NCBI GenBank assembly: GCA_934446675.1
Contig: CAKSEL010000013.1
Coordinates: 3,809-67,808 of the forward strand
Length of the DNA: 64,000 nt
Source of the DNA: an uncultured Eubacteriales bacterium
Lineage (GTDB): Bacteria > Bacillota > Clostridia > Oscillospirales > CAG-382
Reading direction: 5' to 3'
Positions 53,101 to 61,272 of this stretch are shown piece after piece (the stretch's first letter is position 1; each line of letters starts with the position of its first letter). A program made the translations under genes and the position numbers. The notes under the pieces were generated by a model. That model searched no databases. It was not told where the DNA came from and saw only the letters and a list, made by a program, of their open reading frames with translations.

Positions 53101-54822
53101 GACCCGATGTTCAGAATTTTTCCGAAGCTTGACACTCCGGCGTCCGAAATAGACGTTATACGCGTTACAATGAAATCCGACGTCAACTCACAGCTTACCG
53201 TATTCTTTACAACAAACGTCGATTCCGAATGGAATGCCAACAAGGGCGTATACTCACCCGTAACAAAGAGCGACGACTTTGTGACCTATACGCTCGACAT
53301 GAAGTCCAACGAGCTTTGGAAAAACACCATAGATACAATACGTATAGACGCTATCGAGGCTGTCGGAAACGTACAGATAAAGTCCATAGAGTTCTTAAAG
53401 TACGAAACCAAGAGCATTATAACAAAGGTTGACGGCATGGAGCTTGACATCGACAGAGATCACATCTATACCGAAAACAACGAGATCTACATCGCAGGCG
53501 ATCCTTCAAACGGCATTTACAGTGCCTGCAACTTCTACTACGAGTGGAACCGCTTTACCGGAAAACTGTTGTTAAAGACCGCGAACGATACCGAGTTTGT
53601 ATTTACCGCCGGTTCCGACACGGCTCTTGTAAACGGAACAGAAAAGAAACTTGCAAAAGCGTTCTATCTGTACGACCACATTCCCGTACTTCCCGCAAAG
53701 TTCATTCTTGACAATGCAAAAATCAAGTATACCTTTGACGGCAAAGAATTTTACATTGACATACGCGGCAAGGACTTCTCGAAGATTGCCGATGAACGCA
53801 AACTTGGCGAATATGAGTTCAACATCGCGGGCGATACCGAGGGCTGGAAAGCAAACAACGTAACCGCAACCGTTTCGGACGGAAATCTTAATCTTGCCGC
53901 AACTCCATCAAGCTCCGCCTGGACAGGATATGACCCCGGCATTATTCTCCAGAACGTCACATTTACCGCAGCCAACGTTGAAAAAATAGTTATCAGAATG
54001 AAGTATGAGCTGCTTGCCAACAAGGTTGACGGTGTCGACAACGGAACGACTGTTTACTTCACCACAAACAAGAACGGCGCTCTCGGAGAAAAGCTGACCC
54101 TCAGATGTGCCTTTGACGACGCAGTTGACGACGGCGACGGATATAAGCTGTTCACCTACAGCACAAGCTCAAACGAAGAGTGGAAAGACATTATAAACTT
54201 CATTCGTTTCGACCCGTCCAACAATAACGGCGTCTACACAATAGACTATATCCGCTTAATAGCAAAGGACGGTCTGCCGCTTATTGCAACAAATGAAGAT
54301 ATTTCCAAGAACAACTCGGCAGCATCTTCAAGACCCGAATACAAAAATCCCATTCCCGAAAGCGCAAAACCGCTTTACACAGTTGATTTCTCTGCTAAAG
54401 CACAGGTTGACGCCATAGGCTTCCATAACGTTTCAATAACCTACGACGATAAGGCAAAGACCGTAACCATGGTTTCAAATCCCGGAACAAAAGATCCTCA
54501 AATACAGTTCCAGTCCGTTCCCGACGTTCTCAACGAAGCGTCGAAATTCAACACCATAACCGTAAGGGCAAAGCTTCCCGACACAACGGCAGCAACCGCG
54601 ACGTTCTTCTTCAAAGTTGAAGGCATGGACGCTTACAGCGCAGACTACAAGGCAACCTGCTCTTACAAGACTCTCGGAGTTGACAAGGACGGCTATTCGC
54701 TTATCGTATTCGACTTAAAGAACAACGAGAAGTGGAAAGGCAAAGTCACAGGTATAAGATTTGACCTTGCCGAGCTTGAAGATACATACGTTGTTGACAG
54801 TATCAATTTCTACAAGCTTTAA
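50164..54822 (+). CDS. S-layer-homology protein with GH99-like (WbsX-type) glycan domain
   Basis: 1552 aa, AGGAGG 11 bases before the ATG. Signal peptide (1-25); three SLH domains (about 36-85, 95-140, 150-210; FTDVAQSAWYANEV, WYDMYIDYAKSAGI, YADTLLTLYKAGVV) that anchor to cell-wall polymer; beta-sandwich modules to about 570. A GH99-like/WbsX domain (about 570-920) has WYAENGIKF and STWNEFGEGHWLAPSG near 867. Beta-sandwich modules flank an amine-oxidase-N-like stalk (about 1090-1200). GH99 enzymes cleave mannans; catalytic activity here is inferred. It follows the transport operon directly and probably feeds it. Confidence 0.88.
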   Translation: MKKMFFTAVCASLLAAAMCVTSQAAFEKTAVYKDGQFTDVAQSAWYANEVKSAYELGFMNGSGANLFSPDGTMTVAEGITIASRVNAINSSKTIPEKSGAKWYDMYIDYAKSAGIIKDGDFNSYDRNIRRYEMAELFANALPKDYFDAKNDISAIPDVNAAEPYADTLLTLYKAGVVLGSDKYGNFLPNNPIKRSEAAAIINRVAIPENRLAGALTPEPERKEAYYLIDNVEMVHSTRGTLNLASGWNYDNRITEAVDAKGKTSNALADTSKTGHIAINRDIKVQTKGKLVLESTLSIASASADGARIYFTNTKGENVAEIYTKGGTWHAKGSNDIDTGVKTVIGTYNIRLTMNLDTKAAYAEINGANKFDFTLGNFGDVARIYYSTTDEDTVSFTPSETHLYSNYAVNEAFRASGVPTGWNTAGKVDTDRGSLRLSDGNGASAAFDKLTGKVIFESYILVPDSAADARVKLAGTDGVEIKLAGGNISCGSYTQKFFNSQWQCLHIVADTETHSAQVYINGKKRANTTFGADGFDGISFTVNGGDAYIDDVKVYNTYDYADYVPAPVKAESKDYNLIMSVCSLWREGSHSGWDFVSPYDECTPILGYYDEGIPETADWEIKYMAEHGIDTMEFCWYAENGIKFDKPQKDPRLIWALRDGYMYAKYSDMVDFYIMWENASFKSAKMTLDQFKSYLWEYWLQWYLTDSRYFVIDNKPVINIYQYSTFINTFGSAEEAKKVIDFMRKDIKNYGYDDIILLFSNGAQNAADVQKIASLGADAFVAYGWNSSSYDPAFLKQVNDTAIKNLKNYKNIAFIPTVATGRNIMGWENKRTPLSTVEQHAQVMEDYKALLKTQNKGTSWQDKTIYFSTWNEFGEGHWLAPSGLNGFGYTDVWRKAFTDAPEVHDDIVPTINQHNRIAKLYNDNRTPIRSWLEEEPSEVPATVVRKYEFKEQADVKAWEYYNISTFLVKDGALLITASTNDPMFRIFPKLDTPASEIDVIRVTMKSDVNSQLTVFFTTNVDSEWNANKGVYSPVTKSDDFVTYTLDMKSNELWKNTIDTIRIDAIEAVGNVQIKSIEFLKYETKSIITKVDGMELDIDRDHIYTENNEIYIAGDPSNGIYSACNFYYEWNRFTGKLLLKTANDTEFVFTAGSDTALVNGTEKKLAKAFYLYDHIPVLPAKFILDNAKIKYTFDGKEFYIDIRGKDFSKIADERKLGEYEFNIAGDTEGWKANNVTATVSDGNLNLAATPSSSAWTGYDPGIILQNVTFTAANVEKIVIRMKYELLANKVDGVDNGTTVYFTTNKNGALGEKLTLRCAFDDAVDDGDGYKLFTYSTSSNEEWKDIINFIRFDPSNNNGVYTIDYIRLIAKDGLPLIATNEDISKNNSAASSRPEYKNPIPESAKPLYTVDFSAKAQVDAIGFHNVSITYDDKAKTVTMVSNPGTKDPQIQFQSVPDVLNEASKFNTITVRAKLPDTTAATATFFFKVEGMDAYSADYKATCSYKTLGVDKDGYSLIVFDLKNNEKWKGKVTGIRFDLAELEDTYVVDSINFYKL

Positions 54823-54869
54823 TTAACTTTTGTTGATGGATTTCATTCATCATACACTCTCTTTTTTGA

Positions 54870-54902
54870 GGGGGACGGTTTCTCGCCGTCCCTTTCCCTT
54901 TT
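54870..54902 (+). terminator. Terminator of the SLH/GH99-like gene
   Basis: GGGACGG...CCGTCCC stem followed by T-rich sequence, 50 bp after the stop. Confidence 0.8.
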
Positions 54903-54930
54903 ATTTATGCTTTGTTTACACCGGCTCGCC

Positions 54931-54959
54931 TTGAAAAAACGGTTTTTCGGTGATATAAT
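54931..54959 (+). promoter_or_regulatory. Promoter of the acetyltransferase gene
   Basis: TTGAAA (54931-54936), 17-bp spacer, TATAAT (54954-54959). Confidence 0.8.
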
Positions 54960-55004
54960 CAAAGTATATACAAAGCGCAAAACCCAAAAGAAAGGAAAAT
55001 AATC

Positions 55005-55619
55005 ATGACAGACGCAGAAAAAATGCATTCCGGAAAAATATACAACCCGTCCGACAAGCAAATAGCCGCGCAGCAGGAAAAATGCCTTGACAAACTCTAC
55101 GATTTCAACGCGACGCGCCCGACAGAGTCGGCAAAACGCACCGAGATGTTAAAAGAAATGTTTGCCGAGATAGGCGTGGGCTGCTATATAGAACCTCCGC
55201 TTCACGCAAACTGGGGCGGAAAACACGTACACTTCGGCAAGAACGTCTATGCAAACTTCGGTCTTACTCTTGTTGACGATACGCACATCTACGTCGGAGA
55301 TTATACAATGTTCGCGCCCAACGTCGTTGTCGCAACGGCAGGACACCCCATTCTTCCCGAACTTCGCGAAAAGGCTTATCAGTACAATTTCTCCGTTCAT
55401 ATCGGCAGAAACTGCTGGATAGGCGCGGGCGCGCTGATAATGCCGGGAGTTACGATAGGCGACAACACGGTTATAGGCGCAGGCAGCGTCGTAACGCGCG
55501 ATATTCCCTCAAACTGCGTGGCATACGGCAACCCGTGCAGAGTTATCCGCGAAATAGGCGAACACGACAGGGAGTATTATTTCAGGGATAAGAAAATAGA
55601 TTTTTCGGAGCTTGGCTGA
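55005..55619 (+). CDS. Sugar O-acetyltransferase (Maa/LacA type)
   Basis: 204 aa left-handed beta-helix acetyltransferase that moves acetyl from acetyl-CoA to sugars such as maltose or galactosides. The N-terminal Mac domain is MTDAEKMHSGKIYNPSD. Hexapeptide repeats run from about 75 to 185, with the catalytic His in ATAGHPILPELR and the CoA-side loop IGRNCWIGAGALIMPGVTIG. GAAAGGA is upstream of the ATG. Monocistronic with a strong promoter. Acetylation may detoxify non-metabolised sugars; the exact acceptor is not readable. Confidence 0.93.
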   Translation: MTDAEKMHSGKIYNPSDKQIAAQQEKCLDKLYDFNATRPTESAKRTEMLKEMFAEIGVGCYIEPPLHANWGGKHVHFGKNVYANFGLTLVDDTHIYVGDYTMFAPNVVVATAGHPILPELREKAYQYNFSVHIGRNCWIGAGALIMPGVTIGDNTVIGAGSVVTRDIPSNCVAYGNPCRVIREIGEHDREYYFRDKKIDFSELG

Positions 55620-55745
55620 CGGCAATACACGTTTCAATGCAGTCCGACGGAGCAGTATTTTTAAGCGTACTGCTCTTTTTTCTTTGCCCTGTACACTCAA
55701 ATGCTCCTCGCCGACGAAATAATATATTAAATTCCGTACAAAAAG

Positions 55746-55774
55746 TTGACAAGATGTGAACTATGTTATATAAT
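55746..55774 (+). promoter_or_regulatory. Promoter of the bactofilin-like gene
   Basis: TTGACA (55746-55751), 17-bp spacer, TATAAT (55769-55774): perfect consensus. Confidence 0.88.
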
Positions 55775-55815
55775 AGCGGCGTAAGAAAAATATTTTTCAT
55801 AAGGAGAATATTACA

Positions 55816-56961
55816 ATGAAGAAAAAAAGAATTGTCTTGGCAATACTTCTCATGTTTGCGCTTGCATTTACCGCATTTGCACAAAGCAGCTTTTCCGAAG
55901 AAATGATCTCGGAAGACGTTGACGGTTCTGCTTTCTCCGCAGGTCAGAACGCCGGCAGCACCGCCGACGTAAACGGCATACTCTTTGCGGCAGGCTACAA
56001 CGTAACAGCCGGAGGAACCGGCGAACACGCACTCCTTGCGGGTTACAGCATAAATCTTTCGGGTGATTACGAAAAAGACGTTTTTGCAGCCGGCAACTCG
56101 GTCAGCATTTCGGGAAATGTCGGACGCGATATATTTGCTTCGGGCAACGCCGTTACAATAAACGGTGTTTGTGCCGGCAACGCATACATATCCGCAAAAA
56201 GCGTTGTAATTGACGGCAGGATCGGCAAAAACCTTTATTTAAGCGCCGAAGAAATTACAATTTCAAACACGGCGGACATTTCGGGACAGCTCCACTACAA
56301 CTCCGACGCAAAAATAAACGCCCCGGCTTTTGTGCTGTCCGACGCGTTTGTAACCGAACCGACATACACGCAGGACACTGATGAAGCAAAAGAATCTGCC
56401 GGTATCACCGCAGCCGGCATACTGTCAGAGCTCAAAGGCGCGGCATTCGGTTTTATCGGACTTTTGCTTGCCGCATACATTCTCCTGTGGCTCACGCCTG
56501 TATGGAGCAAGGTTGACGCAAAATACACATCGGCTCCGTTCTCGAAATACGCAAAGGCTTTCGGAATAGGCCTTGCAGTACTTATATGCGTTCCGCTTGC
56601 CTCGGTAATTCTCATGATCACCGGCGTGGGACTGCGCACGGCACTGTTGGTTTTATTCCTGTACGGCGCGGCAATTACGGCGTCTCCCGTAATACTCGGA
56701 TTTATCATAGGTTCGCTTGTTTTAAGGCACGCTTTTAAGCTCAAGCCCTGTTACTATACGGAGCTTGCGCTCGGACTTGCACTTTACAAGATTATTTCTC
56801 TCATACCCGTACTTTCGCTGATATGCGGCATCATTGCCGTTCCTCTCGGAGTAGGCGTATTTGTCCTGTTTCTTGAAAAAGAAAAGGCGTGCAGGATTTC
56901 TGATCCGGTACAGCCCGAAATTTCCGCAGCACCCGGCAAAAACGGCACCGAGCAACAATAA
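55816..56961 (+). CDS. Exported bactofilin-like (polymer-forming) membrane protein
   Basis: 381 aa. A signal peptide (1-22, ending AFAQS) is followed by a right-handed-helix-like repeat region (about 50-160: DVFAAGNSVSISGNVGRDIF, then KSVVIDGRIGKNLYLSAEEI) resembling the polymer-forming cytoskeletal (bactofilin) domain. A linker and four to five transmembrane helices (about 205-350) come next. Cytosolic bactofilins lack both a signal peptide and helices, so this form would place the filament domain outside the membrane. AGGAG precedes the ATG. It is monocistronic with a perfect promoter. Function unknown; an envelope scaffold is a reasonable guess. Confidence 0.85.
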   Translation: MKKKRIVLAILLMFALAFTAFAQSSFSEEMISEDVDGSAFSAGQNAGSTADVNGILFAAGYNVTAGGTGEHALLAGYSINLSGDYEKDVFAAGNSVSISGNVGRDIFASGNAVTINGVCAGNAYISAKSVVIDGRIGKNLYLSAEEITISNTADISGQLHYNSDAKINAPAFVLSDAFVTEPTYTQDTDEAKESAGITAAGILSELKGAAFGFIGLLLAAYILLWLTPVWSKVDAKYTSAPFSKYAKAFGIGLAVLICVPLASVILMITGVGLRTALLVLFLYGAAITASPVILGFIIGSLVLRHAFKLKPCYYTELALGLALYKIISLIPVLSLICGIIAVPLGVGVFVLFLEKEKACRISDPVQPEISAAPGKNGTEQQ

Positions 56962-57048
56962 ATCCGGTTACGGTACATAAAAATACAATTCACGAGGGTA
57001 ATTTACAATATTTTTGCAAAATTCCGTTATTTATATGTAGTTGCCCTC

Positions 57049-57077
57049 TTGATTTTTGCATAAATATATGATATACT
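57049..57077 (+). promoter_or_regulatory. Promoter of the SRP RNA
   Basis: TTGATT (57049-57054), 17-bp spacer, TATACT (57072-57077); start near 57084, about 25 nt before the mature 5' end. Confidence 0.75.
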
Positions 57078-57110
57078 TTCCTTTACAAGGGCATAATAAG
57101 CGTACAATGA

Positions 57111-57421
57111 CTCTTGCGGTATGAAGCAAGGTCACACCAGTCGGGGCAGTAGCGGCGTCCTGAACCTGAAATCCGCTGAAGCAGGGATAGATTCCGGACT
57201 TGAGGGTCTGTGTTCTTACAGCCTGTCGTGTCGGTTTTGTGTTGAGGTTCGGGCCTTGCGCAATTACTCCTCATGAACCATGTCAGGCGGGGAACCGAGC
57301 AGCATTAAGTGATACGGGTGATGTGCCGTAAGCAAACCTGGGCTGAGCAAAATCGGCAAAGGACGTGTATGGACATTGATTCGATCTTCCGGTGTGTGAT
57401 CTTGCTTTGCACCGCAGGGGG
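57111..57421 (+). ncRNA. ffs: Signal recognition particle RNA, large Firmicutes type
   Basis: About 310 nt. Ends pair over a long stem: CTTGCGGTATGAAGCAAGG at the 5' side with the 57400-57419 region at the 3' side. Domain IV (57278-57311) has TCAGG ... AGCAGCA with a CGG-GGAA-CCG hairpin, a compensated variant of the usual TCC-GGAA-GGA. The conserved CGTAAGCAAACCTGGG and the TGCGCAATTACTCCTCATGAACC segment follow the clostridial pattern. An Alu domain is present at the 5' side (GTAGCGGCGTCCTGAA). A GGGG and T-run tail at 57417-57427 probably ends transcription. It scaffolds Ffh for membrane-protein targeting. Confidence 0.93.
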
Positions 57422-57467
57422 TTTTTTATGCTTTGAGAAAGCATGGAACTCATTTTAGTTTTTCATT

Positions 57468-58172
57468 AAAAAGATAATTTACTGCCATGTGCAGCTCTAT
57501 TCTCCAACTTTTCGACGGCGAAAAAGTTGCGCTCTAAAGAGCGTAAACAAAAGCCGTTCGCGGCTCAAACGCCGCCGCGAAAGCGTGGCTACGTGGAGGA
57601 TTTTGCCCTAATTAAGATATTTTTCTCCCCCAAAGCCCTTACCAAAATAACCGCCTTGCTATTACGGTACGTCCGTGTAACTTATGGCAAAATCGCCGCG
57701 CGACAGGCGCGCGGATGGGGTTGGTTTCTAAACACAACTCAGTTAATATAATGTCAAACTTTTATGCCATGTCACGTCACCGCAAGTGCAGTTGAGAGCA
57801 ATATCGCACTTTTATCCTACTAAACATAAAACTAATATTAGTAAAAGTCATCTCGCGTAAGCGAGCTGGGCAGAAAAGCGTGTCCTGTTGACTGTAAGAT
57901 TATATAAAAAGAAACACTTTGCCGATAAAACCGGAACTTTGTACAAAACCCCTTATCGAGCAGCGCGGAGCGTCTGCGAGCGAAGATTTAGGATTTCGGA
58001 GGCTTGCGGCAGTTTTACCGACAATAATTTGATGTGTGGAGATAGAGCCACGCTTTCGCGGCGGCGTCTGAGCCGCGAACGGCTTTTCGACAGCTTTTCT
58101 CCGTAGAAAAGCGTCAGTACAAAGTTGCACTTTGAAGAATATTTCCCGTTTCCACCCAAAACAGACCTCAAC
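57468..58172. repeat. Mosaic intergenic repeat, copy F (two-armed)
   Basis: The forward arm has CCATGTGCAGCTCTATT, hairpin CTTTTCGACGGCGAAAAAG, CGCTCTAAAGAGCG and the GC-rich hairpin. The middle block has the GCGCGACAGGCGCGC variant. The core is reversed relative to A and D (hairpin CTCGCGTAAGCGAG at 57852-57865, GTCCTGTTGACTG). A reversed arm ends with CTTTTCTCCGTAGAAAAG and CGTTTCCACCCAAAAC. Its right end is about 8 bp from the spoVG stop codon. No gene is seen in it. Confidence 0.88.
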
Positions 58173-58179
58173 CGCCTTG

Positions 58180-58437
58180 TCAGCTTTGCTCTTCCAGATA
58201 GTACTGTATAAGCTGAGTTTCAAGCTTTTTTCTGAAATCGGAATTGATAGGGTGAACGGTATCTTTAAACTCGCCGGCGCCGTTTTTACGGCTGGGCATA
58301 ACAACGAAATATCTGCCTCCGGCGTTGATAATTTTAACGTCATGGACGGCGAGGCAATCGTCGAAAGTCACGGACATAACGGCTTTAAGCGGCTCATTAT
58401 CGAAAGTCTTTCTTATTTTTACGCTTGTAATTTCCAT
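58180..58437 (-). CDS. spoVG: Septation/sporulation regulator SpoVG
   Basis: 85 aa small RNA/DNA-binding regulator found in most Firmicutes. Starts MEITSVKIRK; FVVMPSRKNGAGEFKDTVHPI near residue 44 is the family core. Typical members are 84-100 aa. AGGAG is upstream. It is divergent from murC with a 108-bp gap, a neighbourhood (spoVG near murC/purR) common in Clostridia. It affects sporulation and division in Bacillus; here only the family role is known. Confidence 0.95.
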   Translation of the reverse strand: MEITSVKIRKTFDNEPLKAVMSVTFDDCLAVHDVKIINAGGRYFVVMPSRKNGAGEFKDTVHPINSDFRKKLETQLIQYYLEEQS

Positions 58438-58545
58438 AGCAGCAATACTCCTTCGCAGAAAAATAAATTCTAACGTCGGTAGTATCTGCCGTATACGGCA
58501 TTTTTATTCAAAAAACAACTCATTAAACGAAAGGCGGCTTTGACA

Positions 58546-59925
58546 ATGCCGGATAATAACAATCTTTCCACAATTAAGAACGTCTACTTTATAGGCATAG
58601 GCGGCGTAAGTATGTCGTCGCTTGCGCTTATACTCAAAAGTCTCGGAAAAAGCGTTTCGGGTTACGATTTCAAACATTCCGAAATCACCGATATGCTTGA
58701 GCAGAACGGCGTTCACATAGACTACACCGCGTCCGACGCCGATCTTTCCGGCTGCGACACCGTTGTTTTCACCGCAGCAATATCCGAGGACGATCCCGTT
58801 TATAAGGCGGCAATAGCGCAGAACAAGCGTATTCTGTCGCGTGCCGATCTTTTAGGCATGGTAACGGGCGGATATAATATGTCGGTAGGCGTTGCCGGAA
58901 CTCACGGCAAATCCACTACAACCGGATTTCTGGCACAAATCCTGCTTGAATCAGACAGCGACGCGACGATCCTTGCAGGCGCGGCTCTCCCGGCTCTCGG
59001 AGGTATGTACAGAGTCGGCAGCGGCGATATTGCGGCGTTTGAAGCCTGCGAATACAAAAACTCGTACCACCATATGCACCCGACCGTCAAAGTCGTGCTC
59101 AACTGCGAACTTGACCACGTGGATTTCTTTAAAAATCTCGACGCGGTTATTGATTCCTTTACAACATATCTCAATATCCCCGGCAGCGGCGGAGTAAATA
59201 TCGGCGTTATAAATCTTGACAGCAAAAATGCGGTAAAGGCAGCCAAATTATCTAACGCAGACATAAGATATTTTTCAATCGACAATAAGTCCGCCGACTT
59301 TTACGCGCAGAATATCGACCTCTCGACGGGCTTTGCAAAATTCGACCTTTATTCAAAGGAGCAGGGTTTTCTTTTTAAAGCCGAACTCTGCGTTCCGGGA
59401 CTTCACAACGTGTCAAACGCCGTTGCGGCGGCACTTGCGGCGCACGTCTGCGGAATTGATATAAAGGCTATACAGAAAGGTCTGTGCGAATTTACGGGCG
59501 TAAAGCGCAGATTTGAGAGAATAGGCACACTGCCCTGCGGCGCGCTTGTAATAGACGACTATGCGCACCACCCCGACGAGATACGCGCAACGCTCAGCGC
59601 CGCCAAAAAAGTTGCAAAAGGCAGAGTTATCTGCGTTTTCCAGCCGCATACATATTCGCGCACCAAGGCGCTTTTGGGCAACTTCGCGTCTGCCCTTTCC
59701 GACTGCGACAAGGTTATCTGCGCAAAAATCTATCCTGCACGCGAAAAGGACATCTTCAACATAAGCTCCGCCGACCTTGCCGAGCTTATCCCAAACGCCG
59801 AGTGCATGGACAGCTTTTCCGAAATCGCGGCATATATCCAGAACAACGCGCAGCCCGACGACATGATAATAACCATGGGCGCGGGCGATATTTACAAGGT
59901 CAGCGATTATCTGCTGTTTGCATAA
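58546..59925 (+). CDS. murC: UDP-N-acetylmuramate-L-alanine ligase MurC
   Basis: 459 aa cytoplasmic ligase joining L-Ala to UDP-MurNAc. FIGIGGVSMSSLA near residue 15, ATP loop VGVAGTHGKSTTT near 112, CEYKNSYHHMHP near 168, GVKRRFERIG near 320, and DDYAHHPDEIRATL near 340, all MurC-type. An in-frame TTG at 58540 is nearer the AAAGGCGG site, but I prefer ATG 58546; this remains uncertain by two codons. The gene stands alone, head-to-head with spoVG. Confidence 0.95.
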   Translation: MPDNNNLSTIKNVYFIGIGGVSMSSLALILKSLGKSVSGYDFKHSEITDMLEQNGVHIDYTASDADLSGCDTVVFTAAISEDDPVYKAAIAQNKRILSRADLLGMVTGGYNMSVGVAGTHGKSTTTGFLAQILLESDSDATILAGAALPALGGMYRVGSGDIAAFEACEYKNSYHHMHPTVKVVLNCELDHVDFFKNLDAVIDSFTTYLNIPGSGGVNIGVINLDSKNAVKAAKLSNADIRYFSIDNKSADFYAQNIDLSTGFAKFDLYSKEQGFLFKAELCVPGLHNVSNAVAAALAAHVCGIDIKAIQKGLCEFTGVKRRFERIGTLPCGALVIDDYAHHPDEIRATLSAAKKVAKGRVICVFQPHTYSRTKALLGNFASALSDCDKVICAKIYPAREKDIFNISSADLAELIPNAECMDSFSEIAAYIQNNAQPDDMIITMGAGDIYKVSDYLLFA

Positions 59926-59965
59926 AAAACGCGGCAAAACACTGCGCGCATACACAAAAAATTTT

Positions 59966-60002
59966 CCTCTGCATGATAAAGTCTGTCATACAGAGGATTT
60001 TT
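59966..60002. terminator. Bidirectional terminator between murC and the P-loop kinase
   Basis: CCTCTG-c-ATGA ... TCAT-a-CAGAGG with T-runs on both sides (ATTTTTC forward; AAAATTTTTTG reverse). Confidence 0.8.
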
Positions 60003-60008
60003 CTTTTA

Positions 60009-60524
60009 TTAAATATCAAAATCAATCTTATATTCCCCGTCGATAAGCAGATATTCCGTGCCGTACTTTTTGCATTTTTCCAGCGTTTCGGCGTTGTCGC
60101 GAAGTACGCTTTCCACAGTGCAGTAGCTGTCGTCAAGGCGGTTTTCAATTGCCGACGCATACTTTTTTATATCGTCAAAATGATTTTTTATATACTCTCC
60201 GCTCATTACAAGGCAGACGCTTTTTATATTCTTCAGATATTCCGCGTCGAACTCATTTTTCAGGTCAAACGGAATATAACAGCCTTCGGCAATAAGGTTC
60301 TGCTTATTTTCAATCGCGGTCTTTATCATTTCGCGCACCACGGGCCAGAGATACGCCGTAAGCTCCGCGTCGCTGCTTTCGGGTGTAAGATGTGTGTACC
60401 CTGCGCGGATAAGTCCCATTTTAAGATGATCTATCGACAGATACGGCATCTTATACTTTTCGAGCAGCCTCTGCGCAAGCACGGTTTTACCTGTGTGCGA
60501 CGCTCCGGATATTAAAACTACCAT
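60009..60524 (-). CDS. Small P-loop kinase (AAA/adenylate-kinase-like fold)
   Basis: 171 aa, start at 60524 with CGGAGAAA about 7 bases upstream; a longer in-frame start would overlap the neighbouring gene. Walker A ISGASHTGKTVLAQRLL at residue 5, then YLSIDHLKMGLIRAG, the lid-side pattern of small-molecule kinases. No membrane segment. It may phosphorylate a small metabolite or nucleoside; the family has many uncharacterised members. It lies 55 bp downstream of the YigZ-type gene on the same strand. Confidence 0.78.
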   Translation of the reverse strand: MVVLISGASHTGKTVLAQRLLEKYKMPYLSIDHLKMGLIRAGYTHLTPESSDAELTAYLWPVVREMIKTAIENKQNLIAEGCYIPFDLKNEFDAEYLKNIKSVCLVMSGEYIKNHFDDIKKYASAIENRLDDSYCTVESVLRDNAETLEKCKKYGTEYLLIDGEYKIDFDI

Positions 60525-60579
60525 AAATTTCTCCGTTTCGGGGCAAAACTTGCTTTTTATGTGCAAATCACGCCGCAAT

Positions 60580-61206
60580 TTAAGTTTCGGGTGCGAATAT
60601 TTTGCCGAGAATTTGTATTTTTGCCTTACCTGCGGTAATATCGGCGGCATAGGCTTTGAATTTTTCGAGATTTTCCTCGCTGCACGACAGAGTAACGCTC
60701 ACGTCCTGCGCATATTCGGTGTCGATTACGGTACAGCCGTATTTGCTCGCGTCGTTTGACAGTTTCTGATATTCGCTGTAACTTAAATTAACGCTGAATT
60801 TTGTATGTTCGGTAAATCTTGCCGTGCCTGCTTTGTCAATTCCGAGCTTTGCAGCCTTTGCATAGGCTCTTACAAGTCCTCCGGCACCCAGCAGTATACC
60901 TCCGAAATATCTCGTCACAACTACGCACACTCCCGTAAGTCCCTCTCGTTTTATGACCTCAAGCACAGGCATACCGGCAGTACCCGACGGTTCTCCGTCG
61001 TCCGAAAACCGTGCTATTCTGGTGTCTTTGAGTATATATGCATAGACGTTATGCGTCGCGTCCTTATGCTTTTGCTTTATTTCCGAGATAAAGCGCTTTG
61101 CGCCGTCCTCGTCATCTACGCGTTTTACGTATGAGATAAAAACCGACTTTTTTTCGGTGAACTCATCTTCCGCATATTCTTTAAGCACCGTAACATATCC
61201 GTTCAA
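60580..61206 (-). CDS. IMPACT/YigZ family protein
   Basis: 208 aa. N-terminal IMPACT (UPF0029) domain with SVFISYVKRV, NVYAYIL, FSDDGEPSGTAGMPVLEVI and VVVTRYFGGILLGAGGLVRAY; the C-terminal half is an EF-G-IV-like alpha/beta domain (about 135-205). Eukaryotic IMPACT modulates Gcn2 signalling; the bacterial role is unresolved, though ribosome association is suspected. It begins just after the rplA terminator and is probably a separate unit with the kinase gene. Confidence 0.93.
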   Translation of the reverse strand: MNGYVTVLKEYAEDEFTEKKSVFISYVKRVDDEDGAKRFISEIKQKHKDATHNVYAYILKDTRIARFSDDGEPSGTAGMPVLEVIKREGLTGVCVVVTRYFGGILLGAGGLVRAYAKAAKLGIDKAGTARFTEHTKFSVNLSYSEYQKLSNDASKYGCTVIDTEYAQDVSVTLSCSEENLEKFKAYAADITAGKAKIQILGKIFAPET

Positions 61207-61272
61207 CGTCCCTGCACTCCTTTCGGCAGCATTGCAATAAATTCTACCGCAAACCGCGTCTTTTTAAGTCAG

